Shown one piece after another: positions 19,868 to 32,020 of a DNA stretch of 64,000 nucleotides; the first letter of the stretch is position 1; each line of letters begins with the position of its first letter. The notes under the pieces were generated by a model. It saw only the letters and a program-made list of their open reading frames with translations, did not search any database and was not told the origin of the DNA. The translations under genes and the position numbers were made by a program. The stretch comes from Hydractinia symbiolongicarpus (taxonomy: Eukaryota > Cnidaria > Hydrozoa > Anthoathecata > Hydractiniidae), in assembly GCF_029227915.1 (NCBI RefSeq), contig NC_079886.1, positions 24,466,501 through 24,530,500 on the forward strand. The letters run 5' to 3'.

Positions 19868-21631
19868 TACATCTCTTAATCATTCTTTAAAGACCGTATG
19901 CTGTAGAACCCTATAATAGGCTGAAATTAGTCAACACATAACAAAGATCCTATTGAAATTAGACACGTTGTGTCACATGACTGCGAAGATAAACCTGCAT
20001 GAAAACTACCAATTAAAATATAAAAATCTTAAATGATGCGTACTGCTTTTTAAGTGTAACTCCGATCAGAATTTTTACTTTACATAAAACAAATTTTCAA
20101 CTTTTTTTAATATAAATAAAAAAGGGGTTAATTCCAACCCAACAGAAACATTCCCCGAAAAATTGAATTAGCATTGACATTTCATTCAGGAAATTACATT
20201 CTCACGAAAAAATATTTTATATTAAATTAACATGTATTCTATTAACTTATTTATTCATCAATCGCTCGCTCGATCATTGTCTAGAATGCCATTTCTAAAA
20301 TTTGTGATAAATCGTCAGTAAGGTTGGTTCACACAGTAAATGGCGCTAGGAGTGGTGCTGTATTTGAATATATCCTTTTTGCTTGAAGAGAAAAACAAAA
20401 ATTATTACAGCAAAATTTTTTGCTACACTTCTTTAATTCTTGTAATAAGTTATGGAAAAGTCGTATTTGAAAACAGAAACTCCTGCGAAATATCAAAAAA
20501 TAATTGTTTAATAAAAATAAAATGCTTGTTAATTCTATAACATTTCGCAAATAGCGTGATTCGCAAAAAATTCTGATTGTAAAAATACCTGAAATGTTCC
20601 TTTTGTGGATACATTTTTTTCTGCATGTTCCCGGAAGAAGGTAAAAACAGGCGTATTGTTACATGATACCGGTGATATGGTGTTCATGATAAAAAACATA
20701 TTCAAATAACTATATGCTGCACAATTAAAACTCTGTTGAACACATACGGCATTTTTTACAACACATTATCCTTGTTATCTGAAAAAAAGAGCTCCTTGGC
20801 AAGAGAATTTACGACTATATAAATTTGAAATCTGTGAATCTTAAGGAAGGACAATACTTTCCATCTTAAAAAACAAAGGTTTTATTATTATTTTGAGTAA
20901 CAGGATTTTTTACTACCGAAGATGGATAAAGCAATATTTGGTGACTTAATATTTGACATAAAATTTGAAAACAGTAAATAAAAAAAAGAAAAATATGAAA
21001 ATGTGGATATTTTTACAACCAGTTCTATTCTATTGTTTTTGCGGCTGTTGTTGCTCATTTTTATTGTTTATAAAAAGAATAAAACGTTCTGGTAAAAATT
21101 TAGTTTTTAAGAAACAAAATATCCTTATCTCCCAAATATACTATTCTTGCTTGAATCTTTTATTTATGAACATTAACCTCCACAAATTAAAGGAAAAAAC
21201 TTATCAAACTTTTACAGATTGCTGCTTTCAGTAAACCTTGAGCATTTGGTCGATATATATTCGCTAAAAAATTTTGTCCGTGAAGATTTCTGCGTTTTAT
21301 AAGAAGACAAAAAGATTTGCTTTATATTTTGCTTTCTACAAATTATTGAAATATTTCATTAGCACTGTTCAAAAAATTTTTAGAATATATATGATATTCT
21401 TTAAAATTATGATCAATATAATATAAGTGACCATTGATAATTTTTTTTGTGTAATTACATAATATTGAATAAAGTAGATAACCGCTGATTATTCATTAAA
21501 TGCAAAAAAAGAAGGGAACATATAACTTCACAAAAACAAGATACAAAAACAATGCATGTGCAAAATATTATCTTTTAAACAAAACATACATTGAAAGCAC
21601 TTCTTACTTATTGTGAACTTATCACAAATAG
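19868..21631. other. Non-coding stretch between Polinton and NDUFV2
   Basis: AT-rich with long A and T runs. The small frames at 20340-20540 and 20965-21234 are Lys/Phe/Cys-rich low-complexity and unsupported by splice signals or homology I can see. It includes the 3' UTR of NDUFV2. Confidence 0.55.
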
Positions 21632-22372
21632 TTATAAGCCAGGTTGGAGATTGAATCCTGGACCTTTAGGTGGAGATGTTAAGGATGTTAAACCACCAAC
21701 AGGTTCACTTGCATATCTTCCATTTCGTGGACCTGGCTTTGGAGTTCTTCCATTCGACAAATCATCGATTATTTCTTCCATATCTCTTGGCTTTAAATCT
21801 TCATAATATACATCATTAATTTGAACCATTGGTGCATTAACACAAGCTCCAAGGCACTCAACTTCAGATAGGGTAAACATTTTATCATTAGTAGTTTCAC
21901 CCACTTCAATCTTCAATTTGTCTTTTATTACTTTCATGATGGAATCAGAGTCACAAAGCATACAAGGCGTTGTTGTGCATATTTGAATATGATATTTTCC
22001 AACTGGCTCTCGATTATACATAGTGTAAAATGTAGCAACTTCGTACACTCTCATTTCAGGCATATTAAGCATCTTAGCAACATAATTCATCCCAGATAGT
22101 GGTACCCAGCCTATTTGTCTTTGAACCAAATCAAGTAAAGGCATAGTAGCAGCAGCTTCATGGCCTGTTGGGTAATTAGAGATTATCGTTTCTGCTCGTC
22201 TTTTGTTAACTTCTGAGAATTCAAATGGCGTTTCTGGGTTATTATAGTCTGTATCTCGATGGACAAACAGTTTGTCAGATGCCGCTATAGCTGATCTAAA
22301 TAAATTTCTGGCCTTTGGTTGACTAAATGCACAAACATTCTTCACTAATGTTCGACCCAAAGCAGCCGCCAT
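21632..22372 (-). CDS. NDUFV2: NADH dehydrogenase (ubiquinone) flavoprotein 2, mitochondrial (complex I 24-kDa subunit)
   Basis: Uninterrupted 246-residue frame, close to the usual metazoan length of about 245-250. The first 35 residues are rich in Ala, Arg and Ser with no acidic residues, as in a mitochondrial presequence. A thioredoxin-like [2Fe-2S] domain follows, with [20 protein letters not shown], the first cysteine pair in CTTTPCMLC and the second in [11 protein letters not shown], spaced as in known homologues. The C-terminus holds the family's PPKGPGF motif. The protein carries the N1a cluster in the complex I matrix arm. The whole coding region is in one exon, unlike vertebrate orthologues, and its neighbours here have many introns. 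The start is 238 bp from a gene on the other strand. Confidence 0.97.
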   Translation of the reverse strand: MAAALGRTLVKNVCAFSQPKARNLFRSAIAASDKLFVHRDTDYNNPETPFEFSEVNKRRAETIISNYPTGHEAAATMPLLDLVQRQIGWVPLSGMNYVAKMLNMPEMRVYEVATFYTMYNREPVGKYHIQICTTTPCMLCDSDSIMKVIKDKLKIEVGETTNDKMFTLSEVECLGACVNAPMVQINDVYYEDLKPRDMEEIIDDLSNGRTPKPGPRNGRYASEPVGGLTSLTSPPKGPGFNLQPGL

Positions 22373-22610
22373 ATTGCTTCGGAGAAGTTATGCGATGGTT
22401 CGATTACCCAGTTTAATAAAGCTCACAGAATATATTTATCATCAAAATAACAGAGACAAGACAGTGACCGGATATATTAAGATAAACTTTGCTTTTAATG
22501 TTGCTTAATTTATTTCGTCAGTGTGTTGTCAAGGACGTCAATCACATTATTGTTGTTGTTGTAACTTTTCTTCAGCGCGAAAGTTTTAAAACATTTTCTT
22601 TCTGTGTATA
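22373..22610. promoter_or_regulatory. Putative bidirectional promoter, NDUFV2 / TEX12-like gene
   Basis: Only 238 bp separate the NDUFV2 start codon (minus) from the ATG at 22611 (plus), so both 5' UTRs and promoters must fit here. I see no clear TATA box or other named element. Confidence 0.45.
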
Positions 22611-24283
22611 ATGTCAAAAAACAGCGAAACGGTAAGATTGTAAGTGGATAAATAGTATGTGTGATATTTACCAATTCTTGAGCAACTTTTACATTTGAGC
22701 CTCTTTTATTTCACTGATGAATTTTCGATTTTCTTAATAGAATCAAGTATTCGTGGGCAGCACACCTGGTAGAGTTTCCTTTTGTTTTTTATTTTCTCTG
22801 CCACACAAGTTTGGATTGGACCTAGTACCATATTGTATAATTTAGAAGCACAAGCTGCTGAAGAATCAAACGAAGAAACCACATTTGAAACTATTTCGTC
22901 AGCCTGTCACGGTGTGTGAATTTATGTATCTACTTCGTTAAATATCGTCTAAATTTTAAATGAAATATCGAGGCCATTTTATATTTTAGGATACATAGAT
23001 AGATAGATATTTCGCCTAAATAACATGAATACATACGTTTTCAATATTAAATGTATGCTGTTTAAAAGGATGGCAAAAGGCAAATCTTCACTGGACGATA
23101 TTCGCGACGATTTTTGTGACGAAAAGTAGAAACCAATTTAACTTTTCGTCATGACGAAAATCGGGACCAATCAAATTCGAGTATTGATGACGATCGTTGT
23201 AAAAATCGTCCCGTGGAGATTCGCTTTAAGTGTAGCGACATCATAATCATAATGTCTTATCACAAAGCCCTTTAGTAAGCTAAACACACACTTTACAATC
23301 ACTACTCTAAAATATAAGAAATAGTAATTAAATAAAAATTAGAGTAATACCGTTATTACTCAGAAATATCTAAATCTCTCCAGAAATATCTCGATCCCTT
23401 AAGCCTTACAAACTTGCAAAATTTATTTTTCTGTATTCGCGCGATATGAACAATTCTATGTTCACGCTTTTATTGCTTTAATTTTGACACTCTGACTTTT
23501 CGATTCTTTTAAATTCGAGGTAAAAGTCCTAAGCGGAGTGGTCGAAGGTACCTAAAAACAGTAGGAGTTAGCAAATTGATCTGACTTGATCGGGAAAAGA
23601 GTTAGCGAGAGTCTGCTGTACAAAAAGGAGCTCCTTCGGAAAATGTGCAACAGTTACGTGTCTTATTCTGTCAGTTTTTTTGGTTGTTATTCTGCAACAG
23701 TAAATATCGATATCAATCTAATATTGTTATTATATATGTATTATTAATCTCTTTCATAACAATAAATTATTGACGTAGCGATTGAATGTTTTTCGAAATA
23801 AGCGCTCTTATTTCGTTTTCGTTTGATTTCACTTTAACTTTCCTACAGGACACCTGAGAGCGAAAAATGTTAGATTGCAGCATAGCCAACTTTTTGAATT
23901 ACGGAAATCCAGCATTGAAACTGTGGAAACTACAGGAAATTTAAAAGCAATTGCGTGTCGTAATCTTTTAATTTTTTTTACAGATATAAGGCAACAATCA
24001 TTAAACGCAATCATGAAATGGTCCCAGACTTTTGGGTAAGTAAAACCACTGCGACTTTATCTGGTATTCATTTGATTTGTAATGTAATGCCTGATTGATA
24101 TTGCTTTTTTTTCCAAATAGTGACAGCGAGAAATTTGACAATTTTTATCATACCAGAATAGATGAATTAATCAAAGAGGCCAGTCAGCTAGAGCAGACGT
24201 TGATCAGACAAAAACAAATGTTAAAAGAACGCTTAAAAAACCTGACCAAGACCTTGGCGCTGGTTAGCGAGAATGAAAGTTAA
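22611..24283 (+). CDS. TEX12-like synaptonemal complex central element protein
   Basis: Five exons in consistent phase: 22611-22631, 22741-22768, 22846-22911, 23984-24035 (or 23849-24035 using an upstream acceptor), 24121-24283. The short form is 109 residues, the long form 154. The N-terminal part is polar (EESNEETTFETISS). The C-terminal exon is a helix with RIDELIKEASQLEQ and LIRQKQMLKERLKNL. This spacing of I-D-E-L-x-K-E-A then L-I-x-x-x-x-x-L-x-x-R resembles the C-terminal helix of TEX12, which forms a heterotypic coiled coil with SYCE2 at the centre of the meiotic synaptonemal complex. Two acceptors for exon 4 (23848 and 23983) both preserve frame. AATAAA signals lie at 24412 and 24424. 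The assignment rests on a short helix and is moderately secure. Confidence 0.6.
23068..23235. repeat. MITE-like inverted repeat in intron 3 of the TEX12-like gene
   Basis: The left end (AAAGGCAAATCTTCACTGGACGAT) is an imperfect inverse of the right end (ATCGTCCCGTGGAGATTCGCTTTAA). The inner parts also mirror each other (TTTTTGTGACGAAAAGT / ACTTTTCGTCATGACGAAAA). About 165 bp, no coding capacity. Confidence 0.6.
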
Positions 24284-24440
24284 ATATTAAATTTATATAC
24301 ATGTTTTTATCGCAGTTTGAATTTAAAATTCTTCTTTAAATTCATTGGTTTGAACAAGTACCTGTGAAAGTTAATGATGGATTGGTTTTTTTGGATGAAA
24401 ATGATACTACAAATAAAATTGCAAATAAAGAAATCTGTTC

Positions 24441-24673
24441 ATTTATCCTTTTACCGGCTGTTTAGTTGGGATGTCATTTTCAGTTGCTTCGGTGCTGCTA
24501 TCATTAGGGATTCTGCGCAAAAGAAATTATGAATATTTTTCTCTTCTCTCCTTCTATTTTACTTGAAAGTTTGTTTTCACGTAAGATTATAAACCTTAGA
24601 CATGTGACTTGAATTGACTTAGATATGCAAATTTTAACTGTCTTCATTTTGTGTCGTCCACAAACAAAAGCTC
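24441..24673 (-). CDS. Possible 3' end of a minus-strand gene (two small exons)
   Basis: Two candidate exons join in phase: 24673-24595 (acceptor tgttttcag, ends AG before gtttat) and 24509 to about 24441 (acceptor tttgcgcag, 22 codons ending KQPVKG and TAA). Open frames are short and the composition is not distinctive. No further upstream exon was convincingly found before the GPCR repeats. It could equally be chance. Confidence 0.2.
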
Positions 24674-25038
24674 CTGAAAACAATACAAATATTCAAAAAA
24701 TTTAATTTGAGGGAAATATCAGGATTCGTTTAATTCGTAAAATTTAGTTCTCGTGAAAATTAGATAGTCTGACCTCCTTGGCCTGATCCAACTTCCATTC
24801 TCTCTTGTCATTTATTACAGAAGAAAACAACACTTGTCTTCATAATTTTTAAAAAATGTTTTGAACGGTTATCTGTACTGTATTCTTTTCGTTAGATCTG
24901 TTCCAATTTCTGCATTTAGTAATAGAATTCTACCATTAAAGACAGTATAGTCTTTTAGAAGCTTAATAAGTATAAAAGTATACTCCGTCCGAAGTGAAGT
25001 ATTTTTTTGGATGCTTTAAATTCCAACACATTTCGCCT

Positions 25039-25371
25039 TAAGGGGATTTCAAACAGCGAATTATAAATCGCGAATTCGTCGGTGATTACCACAAAAAACA
25101 AAAAACATGTGGCACATTTAAAAAACTAAATATAAGCACTCTTTTGGGTTTCAAAAAAGGCAGTTATTTTCAAATTCTTCTCTAAGAATAAACTCTGAAG
25201 ATTGCGTTCTGATTGGCTTACATCGAAATATTTCGCCGCTCAAAGGTAGAAACTGTTTCTACTTTACGCCAAAGCAAAATTTTCAAATCTAAACAAATAA
25301 AAATGCGCATGGTCAGATATATTTCGCCGGTGAATTCGCAGTCCAATTTGTCTCGTGAAAATCCCCCTTTA
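25039..25371. repeat. MITE-like element at the head of each GPCR unit
   Basis: Imperfect terminal inverted repeats: the left begins AGGGGATTTCAAACAGCGAATT and the right ends AATTTGTCTCGTGAAAATCCCCCTT. Both are flanked by TA, as for Tc1/mariner-type target duplications. The same element is at 28531-28863 and 32022-32354. No coding capacity. Confidence 0.55.
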
Positions 25372-26348
25372 TCCCTATATTAACCCCTTCACCGTCATTT
25401 TTAAAACTAATTCGTTGTCCGTTCCTGGACCACAAACACAAGGGTTAGGTTCAAACATACATTAAGAAACTTTTTTTTTTTGTTTTTTATTCGCAAAAAT
25501 ATTATTTTTTATGCAAATAGACCGAAGTGAAGTCCAGGTAAAGTGAGCGATACTGTGAAATTTAGTTATCGTGAAACTTCGCGTACAACAAGGTAGCGAC
25601 CCTAAATTTTTCAAACAATTTTGAAACGTCATGCAAACACGGCGCATATTCACTTTGGTTTTAGATTTCACTTTATGAAACTATAGATCACATTCCGGGA
25701 GACACAACGTGTTTGAATTTTCGTTAGTAATAACGGACATGCGCACTAATAGCTGTAGGTCGAAGATGTAAACAACAGGCCTTTTATATTTAATTACTCA
25801 TCCAATCTGGATGAGCAATTCACTTTCAATAGTTACAAACATAAAAGCATTAAAAAGCTTCCATTTGTTAAAAAAAACTAATTCAATCAAACGAAATTGA
25901 ATTTTTCTTCTATTATTTCTGTAATTCTCCCCCTGGTATCACTATAACAAAACATTTAGATGGATATGCTATTATATCTAGCTGTAGAGAGAGCTAAAAG
26001 GTAGAGCATTTTCAAATGATATATTTTGTGGAGAGCTTGTTTTGTAAAACCCATGGCAATTTTAGGGTTGTTAGGAAATCTGCCCGCTACATGTCAACGA
26101 GGGGGGCATAATGTTATAATAGATTATTTATTATGAAACAAAAACAAAAATTTAAAAAATGATAATTCATATAACAGGAATTATCTAATTTGTGTGTACA
26201 TAATAGTTCCTTCAGCCTCAATCGCGATATGTTGTTGCTATTATTAAAACAAGAAAACAGAATAAAATCTACGACAATAGAATATCACCTGCTCGTGTTA
26301 ACAACAATAGCAAAAATTGGAAAGTTGCAAAAGAAGGAAGCATTAAAG

Positions 26349-27331
26349 ATGGGCGATACAACATGCAACACGGTTATTAATTTATTGACCAGTCCAGTTA
26401 CTGATGTGTTTGGAGTTTTATTTCTTCTTCTTGCTGTTTGTGTATGTGCAGGAAATAGTATGATTTTGTTGATTCTGCGACATGATGTATTACAGATGAA
26501 ATATAATCGCTTGTTACAATCTTTAGCCGTTTCCGATTTTCTAGTTGGATGTGTGCTCTCTCCATTGACAGGTATACAAGTTTTGAAAAGATCGTTCCAA
26601 TGCAATTTACTTTTCGATACTGTTCGACGATATTTTACGATACTTCTTGTGGGTACTTTGTTCATTACCGTCGGTATTATTAGTTACGATCGGTATATAT
26701 TACTAAAAAGATCGAAAAATTACGACCAATACATGACTACGCGAAAGTTATACATTTTGGTAGCGTTCGCGTGGCTATTTCCAGCTTTAACTCCTTTTAT
26801 AAGATACGCTGGTTTTTATCCGTATTACGCTGTTGTTATCTTACTGGTCGTGGGTCCGCTATTTACACTTCTTGTCAGCTATTATTTTTTAAGTTCTGTA
26901 GTAAAGAAGAAAGAAAGATCAGTGAATGACTTAAGAAAAAGCGTGATAGAAGAGTTTGGTAGTAGTATCGCTGTCAGATTAAGCTCGACGAGGCAAGAAA
27001 ACGAGATAACGGTAGATAACCATAGCAACACGTTACATCCTATCGACAAGATTAAAGCGTGTCGGCACGAGAAAAAATACGTCAAGCCGTGACGACGCTC
27101 ATCACATGCTACTTTATATGTATTGTTCCGATTTTAATTTGCCTCGTGTTAATGATGGTGAACGACAAGACGAAGTATGCGGATGAGAAAGACCTTCAAA
27201 TAGTTTATTATGTCGCTTGTTTCACCTCTCAAATAAATTCTTGTATTAACCCAATCATCTACTTCGCCAGAATTCAAAAGATACGCAGAGAAATTCAAAA
27301 GTTGTTTAGACACAAAAAAATGCCAAGCTAA
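26349..27331 (+). pseudogene. Class A GPCR, copy 1, frameshifted before TM6
   Basis: ATG at 26349 (MGDTTCNTV) starts a rhodopsin-like receptor with TM1 Asn in CAGNSMI, TM2 LAVSDFLVG, TM3 SYDRY and TM4 AFAWLFPA. The frame stops at 27092, in the third intracellular loop, because 10 bp present in copy 3 (inside the gtcaaaacagtcaaagcc stretch) are missing. TM6-TM7, including NPIIY, lie in another frame (27059-27331). A truncated five-helix product is possible but unlikely to signal. AATAAA is at 27716. Confidence 0.85.
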
Positions 27332-28227
27332 AGAAAGGACTTTGGGAAAGCTTGCTATGTTTATTAAAACAATAACAGAACAACAAAATCAAAAACAAAT
27401 AAGTATAACAAGACCTACATTCAGGAGAGTCAATATTACCGCTACTTATTTGCCTGAATGTGTTTTTTATAGGAATCGTGTTTCGAACTTAACGAAAAAT
27501 TGGACAGAGTACAAAATTATTTCGCATTATTTTGCAAATATTGTTAAGCCATAGATAAGTCATTTAAATGTTTTGGGGGAACCAAGCTTCAACTGTCGAT
27601 GCAAAATTTAAAAACACACTACGGTTGAACTACGAGTACCGAATACACGCTTAAAGGTTTAGGACTTTATATCTAAATAATCGAATAGGTGACACAGTGA
27701 TATCACCCTCTACTCAATAAAACTTGTATCTCTGATTTCGTTCATAATATCATTTCATTGTTTAGTACGAGAATAAGGGAAATTCAAAAATCGACACGTG
27801 TTTATTAAAAGCTACTTTAAACCTTCGTTTTGACATCATCACGGTAATTAACAATAGAAAAAACATTAATTTGAAACTACACAAATTATACACATTATAT
27901 ATATGAAAAATATAATCAAATAACGAACATTTATCAAGATGTACTGCTTGTAAGTTCACATAGTAACTTTTAATCGAAAAAAAATCGAAGAACATTAGCT
28001 CTACATCGTCGAGATAACACGAAGAGAGAAACACCGTGTATATAGTAGTCTCGCAGTACAAAAATATACCCGTAAAAAGACACGACTCCACCTCCATTAT
28101 ATCCTGCCTAAACTCAAAGAAGGCTAGCAACAGGATTGCAAATTTCAATATTCTACTTGGTCGAAACGCCTAAAAAAACCAAACAAACAGTAAATTGTAC
28201 TAACACAAGAATAAAATCTTTACAAAT

Positions 28228-28529
28228 ATAATAATCAAGTTCTAAGGATAATCCTAACAGGAGTTTTTATATTTTGCCCTAGAACAAAAGTAATTATATT
28301 TTAAGCAGATAGTGACATTTTTAACAATTTTCAAGCTTTTGATGACGTCACAGAAAATGTGCTGAAGCAAGCAAATTTTTTTTGGCGCCATTTTGTTCCT
28401 TTTATGACGTACTATAAGTGTGCCAAGTTTGATTTCATTTGAACAACCCTATGAAAAGTTATGGAGGGGGGGGCGGAATCCGCCCCCCCCCGGTCATAGT
28501 ATGTTCGAAAAACCCCGGACCGAATAGGG
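28228..28529. repeat. Inter-unit spacer with GC-rich palindrome
   Basis: This 300-bp segment follows GPCR copies 1 and 2 (equivalent at about 31718-32020) but is absent after copy 3. It has TGACGTCA and GGCGCC elements and a near-perfect palindrome of seven or more G, CGGA-A-TCCG, seven or more C (about 28466-28490), and ends CCGGACCGAATAGGGT. It looks like a fragment of a dispersed repeat that marks the duplication junction. Confidence 0.5.
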
Positions 28530-31500
28530 TTAAGGGGATTTCAAACAGCGAATTATAAATGGCGAATTCGTCGGTGATTACCACAAAAAACAAAAAACAT
28601 GTGGCACATTTAAAAAACTAAATATAAGCACTCTTTTGGGTTTTATAAAAGGCAGTTATTTTCAAATTCTTCTCTAAGAATAAACTCTGAAGATTGCGTT
28701 CTGATTGGCTTACAGCGAAATATTTCGCCGCTCAAAGGTAGAAACTGTTTCTACTTTACGCCAAAGCAAAATTTTCAAATCTAAACAAATAAAAATGCGC
28801 ATGCTCAGATATATTTCGCCGGTGAATTCGCAGTCCAATTTGTCTCGTGAAAATCCCCCTTTATCCCTATATTAACCCCTTCACCTTCATTTTTAAAACT
28901 AATTCGTTGCCCGTTCCTGGACCACAAACACAAGGGTTAGGTTCAAACATACATTGAGAAACTTTTTTTTTAGTTTTTTATTCGCAAAAATATTATTTTT
29001 TATGCAAATAGACCGAAGTGAAGTCCAGGTAAAGTGAGCGACACTGTGAAATTTAGTTATCGTGAAACTTCGCGTACAACAAGGTAGCGACCCTAAATTT
29101 TTCAAACAATTTTGAAACGTCATGCAAACACGGCGCATATTCACTTTGGTTTTAGATTTCACTTTATGAAACTATATATCACATTCCGGGAGACGCAACG
29201 TGTTTGAATTTTCGTTAGTAATAACGGACATGCGCACTAATAGCTGTAGGTCGAAGATGTAAACAACAGGCCTTTTATATTTAATTACTCATCCAATCTG
29301 GATGAGTAATTCACTTTCAATAGTTACAAACATAAAAGCATTAAAAAGCTCCATTTGTTAAAAAAAACTAATTCAATCAAACGAAATTGAATTTTTCTTC
29401 TATTATTTCTGTAATTCTCCCCCTGGTATCACTATAACAAAACATTTAGATGGATATGCTATTATATCTAGCTGTAGAGAGAGCTAAAAGGTAGAGCATT
29501 TTCAAATGATATATTTTGTGGAGAGCTTGTTTTGTAAAACCCATGGCAATTTTAGGGTTGTTAGGAAATCTGCCCGCTACATGTCAACGAGGGGGGCATA
29601 ATGTTATAATAGATTATTTATTATGAAACAAAAACAAAAATTTAAAAAATGATAATTCATATAACAGGAATTATCTAATTTGTGTGTACATAATAGTTCC
29701 TTCAGCCTCAATCGCGATATGTTGTTGCTATTATTAAAACAAGAAAACAGAATAAAATCTACGACAATAGAATATCACCTGCTCGTGTTAACAACAATAG
29801 CAAAAATTGGAAAGTTGCAAAAGAAGGAAGCATTAAAGATGGGCGATACAACATGCAACACGGTTATTAATTTATTGACCAGTCCAGTTACTGATGTGTT
29901 TGGAGTTTTATTTCTTCTTCTTGCTGTTTGTGTATGTGCAGGAAATAGTATGATTTTGTTGATTCTGCGACATGATGTATTACAGATGAAATATAATCGC
30001 TTGTTACAATCTTTAGCCGTTTCCGATTTTCTAGTTGGATGTGTGCTCTCTCCATTGACAGGTATACAAGTTTTGAAAAGATCGTTCCAATGCAATTTAC
30101 TTTTCGATACTGTTCGACGATATTTTACGATACTTCTTGTGGGTACTTTGTTCATTACCGTCGGTATTATTAGTTACGATTGGTATATATTACTAAAAAG
30201 ATCGAAAAATTACGACCAATACATGACTACGCGAAAGTTATACATTTTGGTAGCGTTCGCGTGGCTATTTCCAGCTTTAACTCCTTTTATAAGATACGCT
30301 GGTTTTTATCCGTATTACGCTGTTGTTATCTTACTGGTCGTGGGTCCGCTATTTACACTTCTTGTCAGCTATTATTTTTTAAGTTCTGTAGTAAAGAAGA
30401 AAGAAAGATCAGTGAATGACTTAAGAAAAAGCGTGATAGAAGAGTTTGGTAGTAGTATCGCTGTCAGATTAAGCTCGACGAGGCAAGAAAACGAGATAAC
30501 GGTAGATAACCATAGCAACACGTTACATCCTATCGACAAGATTAAAGCGTGTCGGCACGAGAAAAAATACGTGAAGCCGTGACGACGCTCATCACATGCT
30601 ACTTTATATGTATTGTTCCGATTTTAATTTGCCTCGTGTTAATGATGGTGAACGACAAGACGAAGTATGCGGATGAGAAAGACCTTCAAATAGTTTATTA
30701 TGTCGCTTGTTTCACCTCTCAAATAAATTCTTGTATTAACCCAATCATCTACTTCGCCAGAATTCCAAAGATACGCAGAGAAATTCAAAAGTTGTTTAGA
30801 CACAAAAAAATGCCAAGCTAAAGAAAGGACTTTGGGAAAGCTTGCTATGTTTATTAAAACAATAACAGAACAACAAAATCAAAAACAAATAAGTATAACA
30901 AGACCTACATTCAGGAGAGTCAATATTACCGCTACTTATTTGCCTGAATGTGTTTTTTATAGGAATCGTGTTTCGAACTTAACGAAAAATTGGACAGAGT
31001 ACAAAATTATTTCGCATTATTTTGCAAATATTGTTAAGCCATAGATAAGTCATTTAAATGTTTTGGGGGAACCAAGCTTCAACTGTCGATGCAAAATTTA
31101 AAAACACACTACGGTTGAACTACGAGTACCGAATACACGCTTAAAGGTTTAGGACTTTATATCTAAATAATCGAATAGGTGACACAGTGATATCACCCTC
31201 TACTCAATAAAACTTGTATCTCTGATTTCGTTCATAATATCATTTCATTGTTTAGTACGAGAATAAGGGAAATTCAAAAATCGACACGTGTTTATTAAAA
31301 GCTACTTTAAACCTTCGTTTTGACATCATCACGGTAATTAACAATAGAAAAAACATTAATTTGAAACTACACAAATTATACACATTATATATATGAAAAA
31401 TATAATCAAATAACGAACATTTATCAAGATGTACTGCTTGTAAGTTCACATAGTAACTTTTAATCGAAAAAAAATCGAAGAACATTAGCTCTACATCGTC

Positions 31501-32020
31501 GAGATAACACGAAGAGAGAAACACCGTGTATATAGTAGTCTCGCAGTACAAAAATATACCCGTAAAAAGACACGACTCCACCTCCATTATATCCTGCCTA
31601 AACTCAAAGAAGGCTAGCAACAGGATTGCAAATTTCAATATTCTACTTGGTCGAAACGCCTAAAAAAACCAAACAAACAGTAAATTGTACTAACACAAGA
31701 ATAAAATCTTTACAAATATAATAATCAAGTTCTAAGGATAATCCTAACAGGAGTTTTTATATTTTGCCCTAGAACAAAAGTAATTATATTTTAAGCAGAT
31801 AGTGACATTTTTAACAATTTTCAAGCTTTTGATGACGTCACAGAAAATGTGCTGAAGCAAGCAAATTTTTTTTGGCGCCATTTTGTTCCTTTTATGACGT
31901 ACTATAAGTGTGCCAAGTTTGATTTCATTTGAACAACCCTATGAAAAGTTATGGAGGGGGGGGGCGGAATCCGCCCCCCCCCGGTCATAGTATGTTCGAA
32001 AAACCCCGGACCGAATAGGG
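28530..32020. repeat. Tandem GPCR repeat unit 2
   Basis: Second direct repeat, 3,491 bp, nearly identical to unit 1 from its inverted-repeat element through the spacer. Confidence 0.95.
29839..30821 (+). pseudogene. Class A GPCR, copy 2, same frameshift plus loss of the DRY arginine
   Basis: ATG at 29839. It has the same 10-bp deletion as copy 1, so the frame stops at 30582 and TM6-TM7 continue in a different frame (30549-30821). In addition the TM3 motif reads SYDWY, CGG changed to TGG at codon 30181-30183, removing the Arg needed for G-protein coupling. Otherwise nearly identical to copy 1. AATAAA at about 31206. Confidence 0.88.

Larger units (their letters stand above)
25038..28529. repeat. 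Tandem GPCR repeat unit 1
   Basis: First of three direct repeats, 3,492 bp. It begins at TTAAGGGGATTTCAAACAGC, contains a 333-bp inverted-repeat element, a noncoding leader, the GPCR gene and its 3' region, and ends in a spacer with a GC palindrome. Unit 1 differs from unit 2 at scattered bases only. Confidence 0.95.

Noticed and set aside
20965-21234. 89-codon frame with a Cys/Phe-rich hydrophobic segment
   Set aside because: Low-complexity translation of AT-rich intergenic DNA; no family or splice support.
25462-25671. Minus-strand frames of 69-87 codons upstream of each GPCR
   Set aside because: They lie next to the inverted-repeat element, have no splice context, and are preserved only by duplication.
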